DNA of 64,000 nucleotides from Euphorbia lathyris (lineage: Eukaryota > Streptophyta > Magnoliopsida > Malpighiales > Euphorbiaceae): contig NC_088915.1 in NCBI RefSeq assembly GCF_963576675.1, positions 3,601,001 to 3,665,000 of the forward strand. Direction: 5' to 3'. Every line of letters begins with the position of its first letter. Within the stretch, counting starts at the first letter, position 1. Made by a program: the position numbers and the translations under genes. The notes under the pieces are model-generated. The model was given only the letters and a program-made list of their open reading frames with translations, made no database searches and was not told the DNA's origin. Of this stretch, positions 46,560 through 58,849 are shown piece after piece.

Positions 46560-46569
46560 TTGGCCAATT

Positions 46570-46735
46570 CAAATATAGTGCTTTGTGCTAATAATATTTT
46601 AGCAGATAAAGTCATGGAGTTTATTAATAGTCAAGATGATTTTGCAGGGTTCATGAAGGCATTGTTGAATGCTCATTTAATTGGTTTTCATAGATTTGAG
46701 ATCACAACAACTTTCCAGATTTGAGATCTATCGGG
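46570..46735 (+). pseudogene. Trehalose-6-phosphate synthase-like fragment 3
   Basis: The frame ILADKVMEFINSQDDFAGF runs straight into MKALLNAHLIGFHRF, so the stretch equivalent to WVHDYHL through the strand after FLRK is deleted. This copy keeps LIGFH, which is corrupted in the younger copies, so it is probably an older branch of the family. Confidence 0.65.
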
Positions 46736-47830
46736 GGAGGTATCATTAGAATGCACACACATTTACAGAGAAGAGAAGAGAGGGACGGACAAAACCAAAG
46801 TTGTGAAGTAAGTAAAGTTATATAGGCGAGACCATTTGTGTGAGATATTTAATCAGTATCAAATAATAAGTTTCATACATTCCAACAACCCTCTAAATTT
46901 TTAAAAGTGCTAAATTACTCTCTATTCTTATCTAATTACATTCAATAACATTATATTCTTATCCAATGCCATTCAATAACCTTTATATTTGTCCAATTGT
47001 ATAATCTCAAAAACTTCAACTATCCCCATGAAATCACAAGAGTTCATAATTATTTATATATTTGAAGTTTTTTTTTTACATGTGCCCGAGCATGTATCTA
47101 ACTTTTTACATCCAAAAGATTCTATTCAGAAATAAGGGGTTATTGAATGCAATCAAACAAGAATAAGAGACCATTTAGAACTTTTGAAAGTGCGGGGGAG
47201 CTTAAAGGCAATCAAACAAGAATAAGAGAGTAAAATCGTCTCATAATTTTATTGGTAGATAATTTATTGGTGATGATCAAACAATTAAAAAAACGTATAA
47301 TATAGTCATTACAAATGAAATGAATTATTACCAGAAAATATCAAACAAGAATAAAGAAGAAGCATAAAAAGTGCATGAGTTGAATCAATCTGCCTAAAAG
47401 TAGGCAACTGAATTGAAGAAAAATAATAATACCATTTCAGAAATCAGACACCAACAACTTCCTGATCATTGCCAAACTAAAATGAACAATTGCTAATGCT
47501 TTATTAAGCTAAAAATTGTTACTCCTAAAATTGCAATGCATGGATGTGGTGTATTTGCCAAAACCTACTAAACAAAATTTAAAGGCTTGTGAGACCCAAC
47601 TCTATATATACTCTTTCAACTATTGGTAAGTTTTCCATGTGGGATAGGAAAAGAGCTCTTAAGAGCAAAGTCCCTAATAACAAATACACCCCACCAATCA
47701 AATTCATTTTCTTAAAAACAAAGCCATTTTCTCACATTCAGATCAAGTGTCACAAGCTTAGTTTCATCATAAGAAATAACAAACAAGCTTGATTTGTGTC
47801 AAAAAAACATATCATAACAAAAGAAGCATA
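46736..47830. repeat. Non-coding repeat blocks between TPS fragments
   Basis: Contains an AT-rich block shared with 40441-40620 and 54440-54650, then 'tgatcaaacaattaaaa' and 'gaattattaccagaaaat' blocks shared with 52880 and 60290. About 47531-47740 is private and contains 'gacccaactctatatatact'. It replaces the block present at 53238. Confidence 0.5.
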
Positions 47831-48550
47831 AACAAACTTGTGGTTTCAATTTCAAGTAATCATATCACCCTAACACATTAGATAGGTTATATAATGCACT
47901 CATAAACAAACACACCAGAGAGAAACATCTAATAAAAAAAATTAGCATATCAAGTTTAAGACAAACTTGTAGGGTTTCAAATAATCATATCATCATAGAA
48001 CACATCAGACAGCTTATGTAAGCCACTCATAAGCAAAACTCATTATATCTTCAGAATTGCCATTAAAACATAAAACCCAACAAAGAAAAAGTGCAAAGAT
48101 TTACCATAAACAATTGTAAGCAGTAATTTGATTTGTTAAGCAAGATAGTTTCCTGCAAAAAAAAAGACATGATCAAAATACATATGGATTGGTGAGCAAC
48201 AAAAAACAAAAACACATAAAGAAGTTACAATTGCTCAATTCACCTGTAAACAAACACAACCCTTTTTTGCTAATAATATTTTAGCATATATAGTTATGGA
48301 GGTTATTAATCCGGAAGATGATTTTGTAGGGTTCATAACCATCACTTGATGCTCCTCCCTTCTTTCTTGAGGAAGGGTTTCTACCGAATTAAGCTTGATT
48401 CTCATGAACGAGCAGTTAGAGATGAGATCCTAAAAGCATTATTGAATGCTAACTTGATAGAGAAGATAAGCCCTAATTCTAACCATTGATTTCTATAGAT
48501 TTGATTACGCCACTTTCTGGAGAAGATATAAGGGCTATCTGCTATTCAGA
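47831..48550 (+). repeat. TPS-bearing repeat unit, plus copy
   Basis: Starts 'aaacttgtggtttcaatttc' and runs through the shared non-coding half into TPS fragment 4. It lacks the block 'acatttaacaatagatctat' to 'gggtagcgg' present in the copies at 53580, 56850 and 58460. Confidence 0.7.
48255..48540 (+). pseudogene. Trehalose-6-phosphate synthase-like fragment 4
   Basis: Same blocks as fragment 1: VMEVINPEDDFVGF, then HHLMLLPSFLRKGFYR in the shifted frame, then a DEILKALLNAN block. Here 'gcagataaa' is changed to 'gcatatata', and part of the strand after FLRK is deleted near 48405. Confidence 0.65.
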
Positions 48551-48559
48551 TCTCAAAGA

Positions 48560-50130
48560 GGAGATGTATCTCACTGCAAGAGTTTGGGACAAATATTAGT
48601 CTTTAATTTAACCCTGATATTTTTAAGTGTAGTGTTGATTTAACCTTAACGTACAAAATGGTGCAAATTTAATATTTCCAAGTAAGATCAATTTTATTCC
48701 TACGTTATCGAAAATTAGAAAAACATGTTTTATTAGTATTTTACTACCACTTTAGGTTATTAGTTTATTACTAAAAAACATTGTAAAAATTCAGCTAAAA
48801 TGATAAAAACTAAATCTGATACATATAAATTAATCACAATTTTTTTATCAAATTGTGTAAAATATTACAGTGTTACTAATATAGTTATAAACAACAATTA
48901 AAAAATATATGAGACAGCTTCGATTTATTGACAAACTTATTTGGAAGATATGATGTGACAATTAAATAACAGTAAACCAATCTTTTTAAATTTTCAACAA
49001 CGCTTGGCTAAAATTGGTCTTGCTTGAAAAAATTAGGATTTAATTTGCATCACTTCATATGTTAGGGGCTAAATATGCACTTTGATTGAAGCGTTATGGT
49101 TAAATTTGACCCTTATCCCAATAAAAAAATGTACAAAAACTAACAACATAAATATCACATGTTGCAATTATTGAGTTTGTATTGTGATCATGTCGTGTCA
49201 ATTTCGAATTAGTGTCGAAATGATTAAACCGTAGTCCAACCCAAAAAATTTGATATCAATCTTGTATTAACCTAATCGGGATAGTATCGATTAGGTGTGG
49301 TGTTGTCGAGTCATATATAATTTTAATTTGGATCAAATTTATTTTTAGGAAAATCTCACTTTTAATCTTCAGGTTATTGGGATTCTCCTTCTCATTTTAT
49401 AAAATGACTTAATTTTTATCCTTGCGGTAAAATATTGGTTCAATTTTATCATTTTCTAATAAATTTCGTGGACACGTTTTATTCGAAATTATTTTGAAAA
49501 TGATAAAATTAAATCAAATTTTCTATTATCAAAATAAAAATCACAAAAAATTTATGAATGGACAAAATTAACTTGTTTTATAAGATAAGGACAAAATCAT
49601 TATTTTTTTTAACGACTTTGTAACGAGTTAGGCTTATAAGTACTTAATTGAGAAAAATAATGGATTAAACAAAATAAAATCACATAATATGCATACTATG
49701 TTTTGCTCGGTTTTTGAAAGGATATTGCAATTAAAAAAGTTATTAAAATTTATTAATTATAAGATTAAGTAGATTGATTTGTCTGAAACTAAATCTAAAA
49801 ATAAGTTTTCTTTGGTGTTGTCAGTATCCCATTGTTTCTAGAAGAACAGTTTGATTGAGTCCCACCCGTGGAAAGCTAGAGTTAAGAAAGGGTGGAGCCA
49901 GTGGCAGGAAAAAAACATATCTTATCCCTAATTTTCTTTAATCTGGCAACGAAGTTATACGGAAGCTTAAACTACTCTTAGTTGGCTAGTAATGGAATTC
50001 GAGGGCAAACTCCAAATATGAGAAACTCCAAATAATCATTTGGAATTGGAAATTGAACATCACTGGGTGCACATGTCTAGAACACATATTCATTTACTAA
50101 TTTAGAACAAAATTAGTTTCATTGTATCAA
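48560..50130. repeat. Repeat block T, copy 1
   Basis: A non-coding block of about 1.55 kb, also at 54640-56217 and, in part, at 61935-63030. Landmarks are 'gtttgggacaaatattagtc' at the left and 'tcactgggtgcacatgtcta' at the right. The first 550 bases form an inverted repeat (see 48577-49125). The remainder shows no coding signal. Confidence 0.75.
48577..49125. mobile_element. Long-TIR non-coding element inside block T
   Basis: The left part ('gtttgggacaaatattag', 'gatttaaccttaacg', 'aagatcaattttattcc') recurs as reverse complement at the right end ('ttaaatttgacccttatccc'), with about 150 bases paired imperfectly on each side. It resembles a Mutator-like MITE. The same element is at 54658-55213, and its left half is missing in the third block T copy. 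No clear target duplication. Confidence 0.5.
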
Positions 50131-50164
50131 ACTCTAACTTTAAAACACAAAATCTCAGAGCAAT

Positions 50165-50590
50165 GAGCAATGCTTACATAATCTCCTCTCTAACTTGTAG
50201 AGTTTGATAAATTTCCGACGAGGAATATGAACTAGGAATGAAGAAACCAAGCTTAACTCGGTAGGAACACTTCCTCAAAAATGTAAGGAGGACCATAGAG
50301 TGATGGTCATGAACCCATACAAAATCATCTTCAAGATTAATAACCTTCATAACCCTATGTGCAAAAAATTTATTAGAAGAAACATATGCTTGCCACAACA
50401 ACTTGTCAAAGCCATCATCCTTGTCAAGGCACATAGTGATTGGACATTAAAGCTGGATGACATCAATTTCTTCTTGCAGCAACCAGATGATGGAGCATCT
50501 GAATCTCCATTGCTGCATCCATCTTTTTTAGAAAAAAATCTTTGAGCAATCATCGCCATCTGAATCTCTTTGCTTTGGATTTCCATTAAC
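50165..50590 (-). pseudogene. Trehalose-6-phosphate synthase-like fragment 5 (minus)
   Basis: The longest of the family. An 86-codon minus-strand frame (50434-50174) reads GFDKLLWQAYVSSNKFF, VMKVINLEDDFVWVHDHHSM, VLLTFLRKCSYRVKLGFF, SSSEIYQTLQVREEIM and then a stop. This follows plant trehalose-6-phosphate synthase block by block, including the Trp in WVHD that the plus fragments have lost. Upstream (50586-50440) a frame with KKDGCSNGDSDAPSSG may be non-homologous. The start and the rest of the synthase and phosphatase-like domains are absent. Confidence 0.72.
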
Positions 50591-50751
50591 TACAGACAGG
50601 ATACAAAAACAAGGATCACGATCTAAAAGCAGGATACGGTTTTAATTATAATAAAACAAATGGATAATCTAAGACATCCATATAAAGGCATTTGCTTTTA
50701 AGAAATGCCCTCAACCGAGTTAGATTTCATCATGTACGGGAACATATCAAC

Positions 50752-51007
50752 TGTTGGGATTTTTGAGAAGAATACAGAAGAAAATAAGAAAATGGTGCTA
50801 ACAATTTTATTCAATTTTGTCAAAGTTCTGCACAAAATGAAAGATACAGACTTGTTCCTTTTTATAGGCTTACAATGCAATAAATAAAACTGATTTTTAA
50901 GGAACAATAAAATCCCTATTATTTATCCCACTAATAAGTTAAAGACCTAGTAAACTAGACTAATTCAAAAAATAAACTTTGAATTAAATACCAAAAAAAT
51001 CTCAACA
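50752..51007 (-). repeat. 3' LTR of element C
   Basis: 256 bases. It carries an extra 10 bases near 50772 relative to the other LTR and about four substitutions. The purine-rich minus-strand run at 51008-51021 (AATCAGGAGGGAA) is the polypurine tract. Confidence 0.88.
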
Positions 51008-51169
51008 TTCCCTCCTGATTCGAAGTTTTTTTTTTACATATGATGTACTTCCCATCATCGTCTTTTAATCGCAGCACTTCTCCCCGCAAATTGCTTCTCG
51101 GTGCACTTCTCACCACTTCTGGGGTGCACTTCTCACCCATCTTCAATTATTGGAGCACTTCTCTCCAAT

Positions 51170-52025
51170 ATTAAAATGCTAATTCTTCATCAAAATCATA
51201 TGCCAAATTGGCATGTTCTTCTGTTTTATTATTTATGCAATTCCTTCGAATATGCCCAAATTTCTTGCATTTGAAACACTGAAGCTTACCCTTGTGCCAG
51301 CAGTCTTTTTCTTCATGGCCATGTTTTTCACAATGACCACATTGAGGAATTTTCATTTTTCCTTTTGAAATTTTGGCAAAAAAAGCTTCTTCAACCACTT
51401 TTTCATTTTCTCCATTTCTCATTGACCTTCTTTGTTCTTGAGCCTGCAAAGAATTAATTAATTCAGATAAAGATAATTTACTTATGTCTCTTTAATCTTC
51501 AAGAGATGACAGTTTTGGCTCAAATCTTTCAGACAAGCTCACAAATAATTTTTCTACAATTCTACTGTCTGGTAGATCTTCTCCTATCAGCCAAATCTTG
51601 TTCACCATCGCCATCAATTTGTCATAATACTTATGAATGACTCTTTTTCTTTCATACTAAGAGTCTCGAAATCCCTTTTGAGATTCAAGACCTGCATCCT
51701 CCGTGTTCTTTTAACTTATCCAAGCCTCTTTTCTTGTTTCACAAATCATGATTCTTGTGAAAATTGATTCTGAAACAGTAGCATGAATTATTGATAAAGC
51801 TCTTGGAGCCTTTGTTAATTCATCTTCATGAGCTTTGATTTGATTTAGTGTTGGATTGTTTCCAATGGGTGGAATTTCCCTCTCAGATTCAACCCACTGC
51901 CATAAACCCAATCCTCTCAGATGAGCTTTCATTTTGACAGCCCAAATTTGATAATTTTCGCCATTAAAAATTGGAGGAGAAAGAATTGATTGGTGATTGG
52001 AAGCCATGGTTGGGTTTTCTTTCAA
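51170..52025 (-). pseudogene. Element C gag remnant
   Basis: The minus-strand frame from 52025 (MKENPTMASNHQSILSPPIF, then YQIWAVKMKAHLRGLGLWQW) is the N-terminal gag region of copia elements. Frames change near 51712 and between 51480 and 51700, with several stops. The frame at 51449-51171 has two zinc knuckles, CGHCEKHGHEEKDC and CFKCKKFGHIRRNC, both intact. Tandem CCHC knuckles are seen in some copia gag proteins. No protease follows; the polypurine tract comes about 150 bases later. Confidence 0.82.
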
Positions 52026-52065
52026 AAAAAAGAAAAAAAACTCACAGATCCTTGAAGATCACTAA

Positions 52066-52078
52066 GGCTCTGATACCA
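52066..52078 (-). other. Primer-binding site of element C
   Basis: The minus strand reads TGGTATCAGAGCC, two bases inside the 5' LTR. Confidence 0.85.
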
Positions 52079-52080
52079 AT

Positions 52081-52326
52081 TGTTGGGATTTTTGAGAAGA
52101 AAATAAGAAAATAGTGCTAACAATTTTATTCAATTTTGTCAAAGTTCTGCACAAAATGAAAGATACAGACTTGTTCCTTTTTATAGGCTTACAATGCAAT
52201 AAATAAAACAAATTTTTAAGGAACAATAAAATCCCTATTATTTATCCCACTAATAAGTTAAAGACCTAGTAAAATAGACTAATTCAAAAAACAAACTTTG
52301 AATTAAATACCAAAAAAATCTCAACA
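52081..52326 (-). repeat. 5' LTR of element C
   Basis: 246 bases, ending TCAACA at 52326 and followed by the target duplication TCAAC. Confidence 0.88.
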
Positions 52327-53959
52327 TCAACTTCAACCAACATCAGTCTCAAACTTTTTCAAATTAACCAAAAAAGGTCTCCAGTTCAGGGCTATAACAT
52401 ATAGATCAAAGATGAAACAACCATAAAAACAGAATTAATTTCTTCATCTGTTTTATAATTAATTAATTCATTATTATCTTCATCTTGTCTCAATGGAATC
52501 TAAAATATTCTAACAAGAATTCCTTTCTCTTTCTCTGATGAATCACTGATGATTGCGCATAAATTTTCCTAAATCGGAATTAATTAAGCATCTAAAAAGC
52601 CAGTGAACGTAAGAATTGAATTCCTAACATGGCTCAAATCATCCTTCCATTTCCTGTACAGACGGAGACATTTTTCTTTTCCAGCAAGTTACATTTTTAT
52701 ATACTATGTTGAACTCTTCTTCCTTAGCTTTTCAGCATTTTGTTTCAAATTCAGTTTCAGTGCAACATAGCACATATATAATCCTCAAAAATGCTCATCT
52801 CATAATTCACTCTCTTTACTTGGACACAATGGAAATAGATTAAGATGTTCAATGGATTTAAATTCATTCGGTGTTGATCAAACAATTAAAATACCCATAT
52901 AATATAGTCATTACAAATGCAATGAATTATTACCAGAAAATACCAAACAAGAATACCGGAGAAGCATAAAAAGTACATGAGCTGAATCAATCGGCCTAAA
53001 GTAGGCAACTAAATTGAAGCAAAACAATAATACTATTTCAGAAAATCAGACGCCAACAACTTCGTGATCATTTGTTACAAACAACAAATTAGTATTTTGA
53101 GAGAAATATCTAGCATTGCCAAACTAAAATGAACAATTGCTAATATTTTACTAAATGAACAAACACTGATTTGGATTCTGCAATTTTCTCCATTGCAAAT
53201 TAAGCTAAAAATGGTTACTCCCAAAGCCGCAATGGAAATGAATGAAATTACAACAAAGATAATTGTCTGATGAAATTTAGATAATATTCAAATCAAGCAT
53301 CACCAGCATAGTCTCATCATATACCAAACAATCTTGATTTGTATAAAAAAACTTATCATAACAAAAAAAGCATAAACAAACTTGTGGTTTCAATTTCAAG
53401 TAATCATATCATACTGACACATCAAATAGCTAGGTTATATAGAAAAACACACCAAAGAGCAACATCTAATAACAAAAATTAGCATATCCAGTTTAAAACA
53501 AACACATAGGGTTTTAAATAATCATATCATATCATCATAGAACACATCAGACAGCTTATGTAAGCCACGTATAAGCAAACACATTTAACAATAGATCTAT
53601 TGAAATCACAATTACAATCCTCAAATTATCACCTTTTGGCATAATCATTTTAAAAAAACCACTATAGTAAACAAGTAATTAAAGAAAGATTAATAATGAT
53701 ACACCATTTGTAAACACATATAATAAGATAGGGTAGCGGCAAAACTCATTATATCTTCAGAATTGTCATTAAAACATAAAACCCAACAAAGAAAAAGTGC
53801 AAAGATTTACCATAAACAATTGTAAGCAGTAATTTGATTTGTTAAGCAAGATAGTTTCCTGCAAAAAAGAAAAAAAGATAGGTTCAAAATACATATGGAT
53901 TGGTGAGCAACAAAAAACAAAAACACATAAAGAAGTTACAATTGCTCAATTCACTTGTA
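52327..53959. repeat. Non-coding half of a TPS-bearing unit
   Basis: Continues the repeat interrupted by element C. It matches 59755-61390 almost throughout and 38757-40440 in inverted orientation. It includes 'gaattattaccagaaaatac' near 52925, 'gataattgtctgatgaaatt' near 53258 and the 'gtttcctgcaaaaa' block near 53855. No host coding frame is recognised. Confidence 0.7.
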
Positions 53960-54290
53960 AACAAACGCAACCCTTTTTTGCTAATAATATTTTAGCAGAT
54001 AAAGTTATGGAGGTTATTAATCCGCAAGATGATTTTGTAGGGTTCATAACCATCACTTGATGCTCCTCCCTTCTTTCTTGAGGAAGGGTTTCTACCTAAT
54101 TAAGCTTGATTCTCATTGGAAATTTATCCGACGAACGAGCAGTTAGAGATGAGATCCTAAAAGCATTGTTGAATGCTAACTTGATAGAGAAGATAAACCC
54201 TAATTCTAACCATTGATTTCTATAGATTTGATTACGCCACTTTTTGGAGAAGATAAACCCTAATCCTAACCGTGTCCATAATTGATATAA
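53960..54290 (+). pseudogene. Trehalose-6-phosphate synthase-like fragment 6
   Basis: FANNILADKVMEVINPQDDFVGF with Gln in place of Glu, a feature shared with fragments 8 and 10. It is followed by the shifted HHLMLLPSFLRKGF block and DEILKALLNAN. It ends with 'aaccctaatcctaacc'. Confidence 0.65.
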
Positions 54291-54639
54291 GCACGATCTG
54301 CTATACAGATCTCAAAGAGGAGATATCTATGAATATTGGGTAACCCTAATTGCTATTCGGCGATTGAGAAGAGCAAAGGTGTAAGTCCAGTTATATAGGT
54401 GAGGTCATCCCTTACTCTCAAACCTCACCTACTCCTTAAAGTTTTAAAGTTCTAAATTACACCCTCTATTTTTGTCTTATTATCTTTAATAACCTCCTAT
54501 TTTAGTCCAATTGCATTTAATAACTTCTATCTTTATATTATTAAATTCGAAAGCCTCAAAACTTCAATTGTTCTCTAAATTTTTAAAAGTTCATAAGTAT
54601 TTACCTATAATTTATTTTATATTTTTTTACATGTGACAC

Positions 54640-56217
54640 AGGGTGTCTCTCACTGCAAGAGTTTGGGCCAAATATTAGTCTTTAACTTAACCCAAATATT
54701 TTTAAGTGTAGTGTTGATTTAACCTTAACGTACAAAATGGTGCAAATTTAAGTATAATATTTCCAAGTAAGATCAATTTTAGTCCTACGTTATCGAAAAT
54801 TAGAAAAAACATGTTTTATTAGTATTTTACTACCACTTTAAATTATTAGTTTATTACTAAAAAACATTGTAAAAATTCTGCTAAAATGCTAAAAACTAAA
54901 TCTGCTACATATAAATTAATCACAACTTTTTTTTATCAAATTGTGTAAAATATTACAGTGTTATTAATATAGTTATAAACAACAATTAAAAAATATATGA
55001 AATTGCTTTGATTTATTGACAAACTTATTTGGAAGATACAATGTGACAATTAAATAACAGTAAACCAATCTTTTTAAATTTTCAACAGTGTTTTGCTAAA
55101 ATTGGTCTTGCTTGAAAAAATTAGGATTTAATTTGCATCACTTCATATGTTAGGGGCTAAATATGCACTTCGATTGAAGCGTTATGGTTAAATTTGACCC
55201 TTATCCCAATAAAAAAAATGTACAAAAACTTACAACATAAATATCACATGTTACAATTATTGAGTTTGTATTGTGATCATGTCGTGTCAATTTTGAATTA
55301 GTGTCAAAATGATTAAACCGTAGTCCAACCCAAAAAATTTGATATCAATCTCGTATTAACCAAATCGGGATAGTATCGATTACGTGTGGTGTTGCGAGTC
55401 ATATTTAATTTTAATTTGGATCAAGTTTATTTTTAGGAAAACCTCACTTTTAATCTTCAGGTTATTGGGATTCTCCATCTCATTTTATAAAATGACTTAA
55501 TTTTTATCCTTGCCATAAAATATTGGTTCAATTTTATCATTTTCTAACAAATTCTGTGGACACGTTTTATTCGAAATTATTTTAAAAATGATAAAATTAA
55601 ATCAAATTTTCTATTATCAAAATAAAAATCACAAAAAATTATGAATGGACAAAATTAACTTGTTTTATAAGATAAGGACAAAATCGTTATTTTTTTCAAC
55701 GACTTTGGAAGGAGTTAGGCTTATAAGTACTTAATTGAGAAAAATAATAGATTAAACAAAATAAAATCATATGATATGCATACTATGTTTGTGCTCGGTT
55801 TTTGAAAGGATATTGCAATTAAAAAAGTTATTAAAATTTATTAATTATAAGATTAAGTAGATTGATTTGTCTGAAACTAAATCTAAAAATAAGTTTTCTT
55901 TGGTGCTGTCAGTATCCCATTGTTTCTAGAAGAACAGTTTGATTGAGTCCAACCCGTGGAAATCTAGAGTTAAGAAAGAGTGGATCTAGTGGCAGGAAAA
56001 AAACATATCTTATCCCTAATTTTCTTTAATCTGGCGACGAAGTTATAGGAAAGCTTAAACTACTCTTAGTTGGCTAATAATGGAATTCGAGGGCAAACTC
56101 CAAATATGAGAAACTCCAAATAATCATTTGGAATTGGAAATTGAAAATCACTGGGTGCACATGTCTAGAATAACATATTCATTTACTAATTTAGAACAAA
56201 ATTAGTTTCATTGCATA
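54640..56217. repeat. Repeat block T, copy 2
   Basis: Nearly collinear with 48560-50130, including the long-TIR element at 54658-55213. It joins TPS fragment 7 at 56218, just as copy 1 leads to fragment 5. So block T and the minus TPS fragment travel together. Confidence 0.75.
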
Positions 56218-56221
56218 CATT

Positions 56222-56460
56222 GAGCAATGCTTACATAATCTCGTCTCTAACTTGTAGAGTTTGATAAATTTCAGACGAGAAAAATGAACTACTTATGAAG
56301 AAACCAAGCTCAACTCCGTAGGAACACTTCCTCAAAAATGTAAGGAGGACCATAGAGTGATGGTTATGAACCCATACAACTTATGCTTGCCACAACAACT
56401 TGTCAAAACCATCACCCTTGTGAATGCATATAGTGATTGGACATTAAAGCTGGATGACAT
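56222..56460 (-). pseudogene. Trehalose-6-phosphate synthase-like fragment 7 (minus)
   Basis: Like fragment 5 but missing the piece equivalent to AYVSSNKFFAHRVMKVINLEDDF. It keeps the LRKC...ELGFF and SEIYQTL blocks and ends with a stop before ALLN. Confidence 0.62.
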
Positions 56461-57239
56461 CAATTTCTTCTTGCAGCAAAGTCACAAAAATATTCAGATC
56501 TATTATTAAATGAATGAAATTACAACAAAGATAATTGTCTGATGAAATTTAGATAATATTCAGATCAAGCATCACCAGCATAGTCTCATCATATAACAAA
56601 CAATCTTGATTTGCATCAAAAAACTTATCATAACAAAAAAACCATAAACAAACTTGTGGTTTCAATTTCAAGTAATCATATCATCCTGACACATCAGATA
56701 GCTAGGTTATATAGAAAAACACACCAGAGAGCAACATCTAATAACAAAAATTAGCATATCCAGTTTAAAACAAACATATAGGGTTTCAAATAATCATATC
56801 ATATCATCATAGAACACATCAGACAGCTTATGTAAGCCACTCATAAGCAAACACATTTAACAATAGATCTATTGAAATCACAATTACAATCCTCAAATTA
56901 TCACCTTTTGGCATAATCATTTTAAAAAAACCACTATAGTAAACAAGTAATTAAAGAAAGATTAACAATGATACACCATTTGTAAACACATATAATAAGA
57001 TAGGGTAGCGGCAAAACTTATTATATCTTTAGAATTGTCATTAAAACATAAAACCCAACAAAGAAAAAGTGCAAAGATTTACCATAAACAATTGTAAGCA
57101 GTAATTTGATTTGTTAAGCAAGATAGTTTCCTGCAAAAAAAAAAAAAAAAGACACGATCAAAATACATATGGATTGGTGAGCAACAAAAAACAAAAACAC
57201 ATAAAGAAGTTACAATTGCTCAATTGACTTGTAAACAAA

Positions 57240-57560
57240 CACAACCCTTTTTTGCTAATAATATTTTAGCAGATAAAGTTATGGAGGTTATTAATCCGCA
57301 AGATGATTTTGTAGGGTTCATAACCATCACTTGATGCTCCTCCCTTCTTTCTTGAGGAAGGGTTTCTACCTAATTAAGTTTGATTCTCATTGGAAATTTA
57401 CCCGACGAACGAGCAGTTAGAGATGAGATCCTAAAAGCATTGTTGAATGCTAACTTGATAGAGAAGATAAACCCTAATTCTAACCATTGATTTCTATAGA
57501 TTTGATTACGCCACTTTCTGGAGAAGATAAACCCTAATCCTAACCGTGTCCATAATTGAT
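57240..57560 (+). pseudogene. Trehalose-6-phosphate synthase-like fragment 8
   Basis: Part of U1. ILADKVMEVINPQDDFVGF is followed by the shifted HHLMLLPSFLRKGF block and DEILKALLNAN. Nearly the same as fragments 6 and 10. Confidence 0.65.
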
Positions 57561-57763
57561 ATAAGCACGATCTGCTATACAGATCTCAAAGAGGAGATAT
57601 CTATGAATATTGGGTAACCCTAATTGCTATTCGGCGATTGAGAAGAGCAAAGGTGTAAGTCCAGTTATATAGGTGATGTCATCCCTTACTCTCAAACCTC
57701 ACCTACTCCCTAAAGTTTTAAAGTTCTAAATTACACCCTCTATTTTTGTCTAATATATCAAAG

Positions 57764-58075
57764 CATTGAGCAATGCTTACATAATCTCGTCTCTAACTTG
57801 TAGAGTTTGATAAATTTCCGACGAGGAAAATGAACTACTTATGAAGAAACCAAGCTCAACTCGGTAGGAACACTTCCTCAAAAATGTAAGGAGGACCATA
57901 GAGTGATGGTCATGAACTCATACAAAAGCATCTTCAAGATTAATAACCTTCATAACCCTATGTGAAAAAAATTTATTAGCAGAAACATATGCTTGCCACA
58001 ACAACTTGTCAAAACCATCACCCTTGTGAATGCACATAGTGATTGGACATTAAAGCTGGATGACATCAATTTCTT
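57764..58075 (-). pseudogene. Trehalose-6-phosphate synthase-like fragment 9 (minus)
   Basis: Equivalent to fragment 5, with the LLWQAYVSANK-type block, the F(V)W-x-HD region, the LRKC block and SEIYQTL. A stop precedes ALLN. Confidence 0.62.
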
Positions 58076-58849
58076 CTTGCAGCAAAGTCACAAAAATATT
58101 CAGATCTATTATTAAATGAATGAAATTACAACAAAGATAATTGTCTGATGAAATTTAGATAATATTCAGATCAAGCATCACCAGCATAGTCTCATCATAT
58201 AACAAACAATCTTGATTTGCATCAAAAAACTTATCATAACAAAAAAACCATAAACAAACTTGTGGTTTCAATTTCAAGTAATCATATCATCCTGACACAT
58301 CAGATAGCTAGGTTATATAGAAAAACACACCAGAGAGCAACATCTAATAACAAAAATTAGCATATCCAGTTTAAAACAAACATATAGGGTTTCAAATAAT
58401 CATATCATATCATCATAGAACACATCAGACAGCTTATGTAAGCCACTCATAAGCAAACACATTTAACAATAGATCTATTGAAATCACAATTACAATCCTC
58501 AAATTATCACCTTTTGGCATAATCATTTTAAAAAAACCACTATAGTAAACAAGTAATTAAAGAAAGATTAATAATGATACACCATTTGTAAACACATATA
58601 ATAAGATAGGGTAGCGGCAAAACTTATTATATCTTTAGAATTGTCATTAAAACATAAAACCCAACAAAGAAAAAGTGCAAAGATTTACCATAAACAATTG
58701 TAAGCAGTAATTTGATTTGTTAAGCAAGATAGTTTCCTGCAAAAAAAAAAAAAAAAGACACGATCAAAATACATATGGATTGGTGAGCAACAAAAAACAA
58801 AAACACATAAAGAAGTTACAATTGCTCAATTCACTTGTAAACAAACACA

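Larger units (their letters stand above)
50752..52326 (-). mobile_element. Copia-derived element C, gag only, 1.6 kb
   Basis: LTRs at 50752-51007 and 52081-52326 (TGTTGGGATT...TCTCAACA) enclose a 1.07-kb interior. TCAAC flanks both sides (50747-50751 and 52327-52331). The primer-binding site at 52066-52078 sets minus-strand polarity. The homologous unoccupied site is seen at about 59745-59757, where 'catatcaacttcaacc' is uninterrupted. All pol is deleted, so it must use proteins from other copia elements. Confidence 0.92.
56218..57763. repeat. Tandem unit U1
   Basis: 1546 bases from 'cattgagcaatgcttacata' to 'taatatatcaaag', repeated head to tail as U2 (57764-59369) with only a few substitutions and one internal gap of about 60 bases near 56380. 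Each unit holds one minus and one plus TPS-like fragment. Even the long A run near 57137 matches its counterpart near 58741, so the duplication is very recent. Confidence 0.88.

Noticed and set aside
50705..50887. Overlapping small frames at 50698-50907 on both strands
   Set aside because: They lie across the LTR of element C and recur in its other LTR.
54185..54270. 'aaaccctaatcctaacc' runs as interstitial telomere repeats
   Set aside because: They are short, irregular, and lie at the same point of each TPS-bearing unit. They are better explained as diverged coding sequence and flank than as telomeric arrays.
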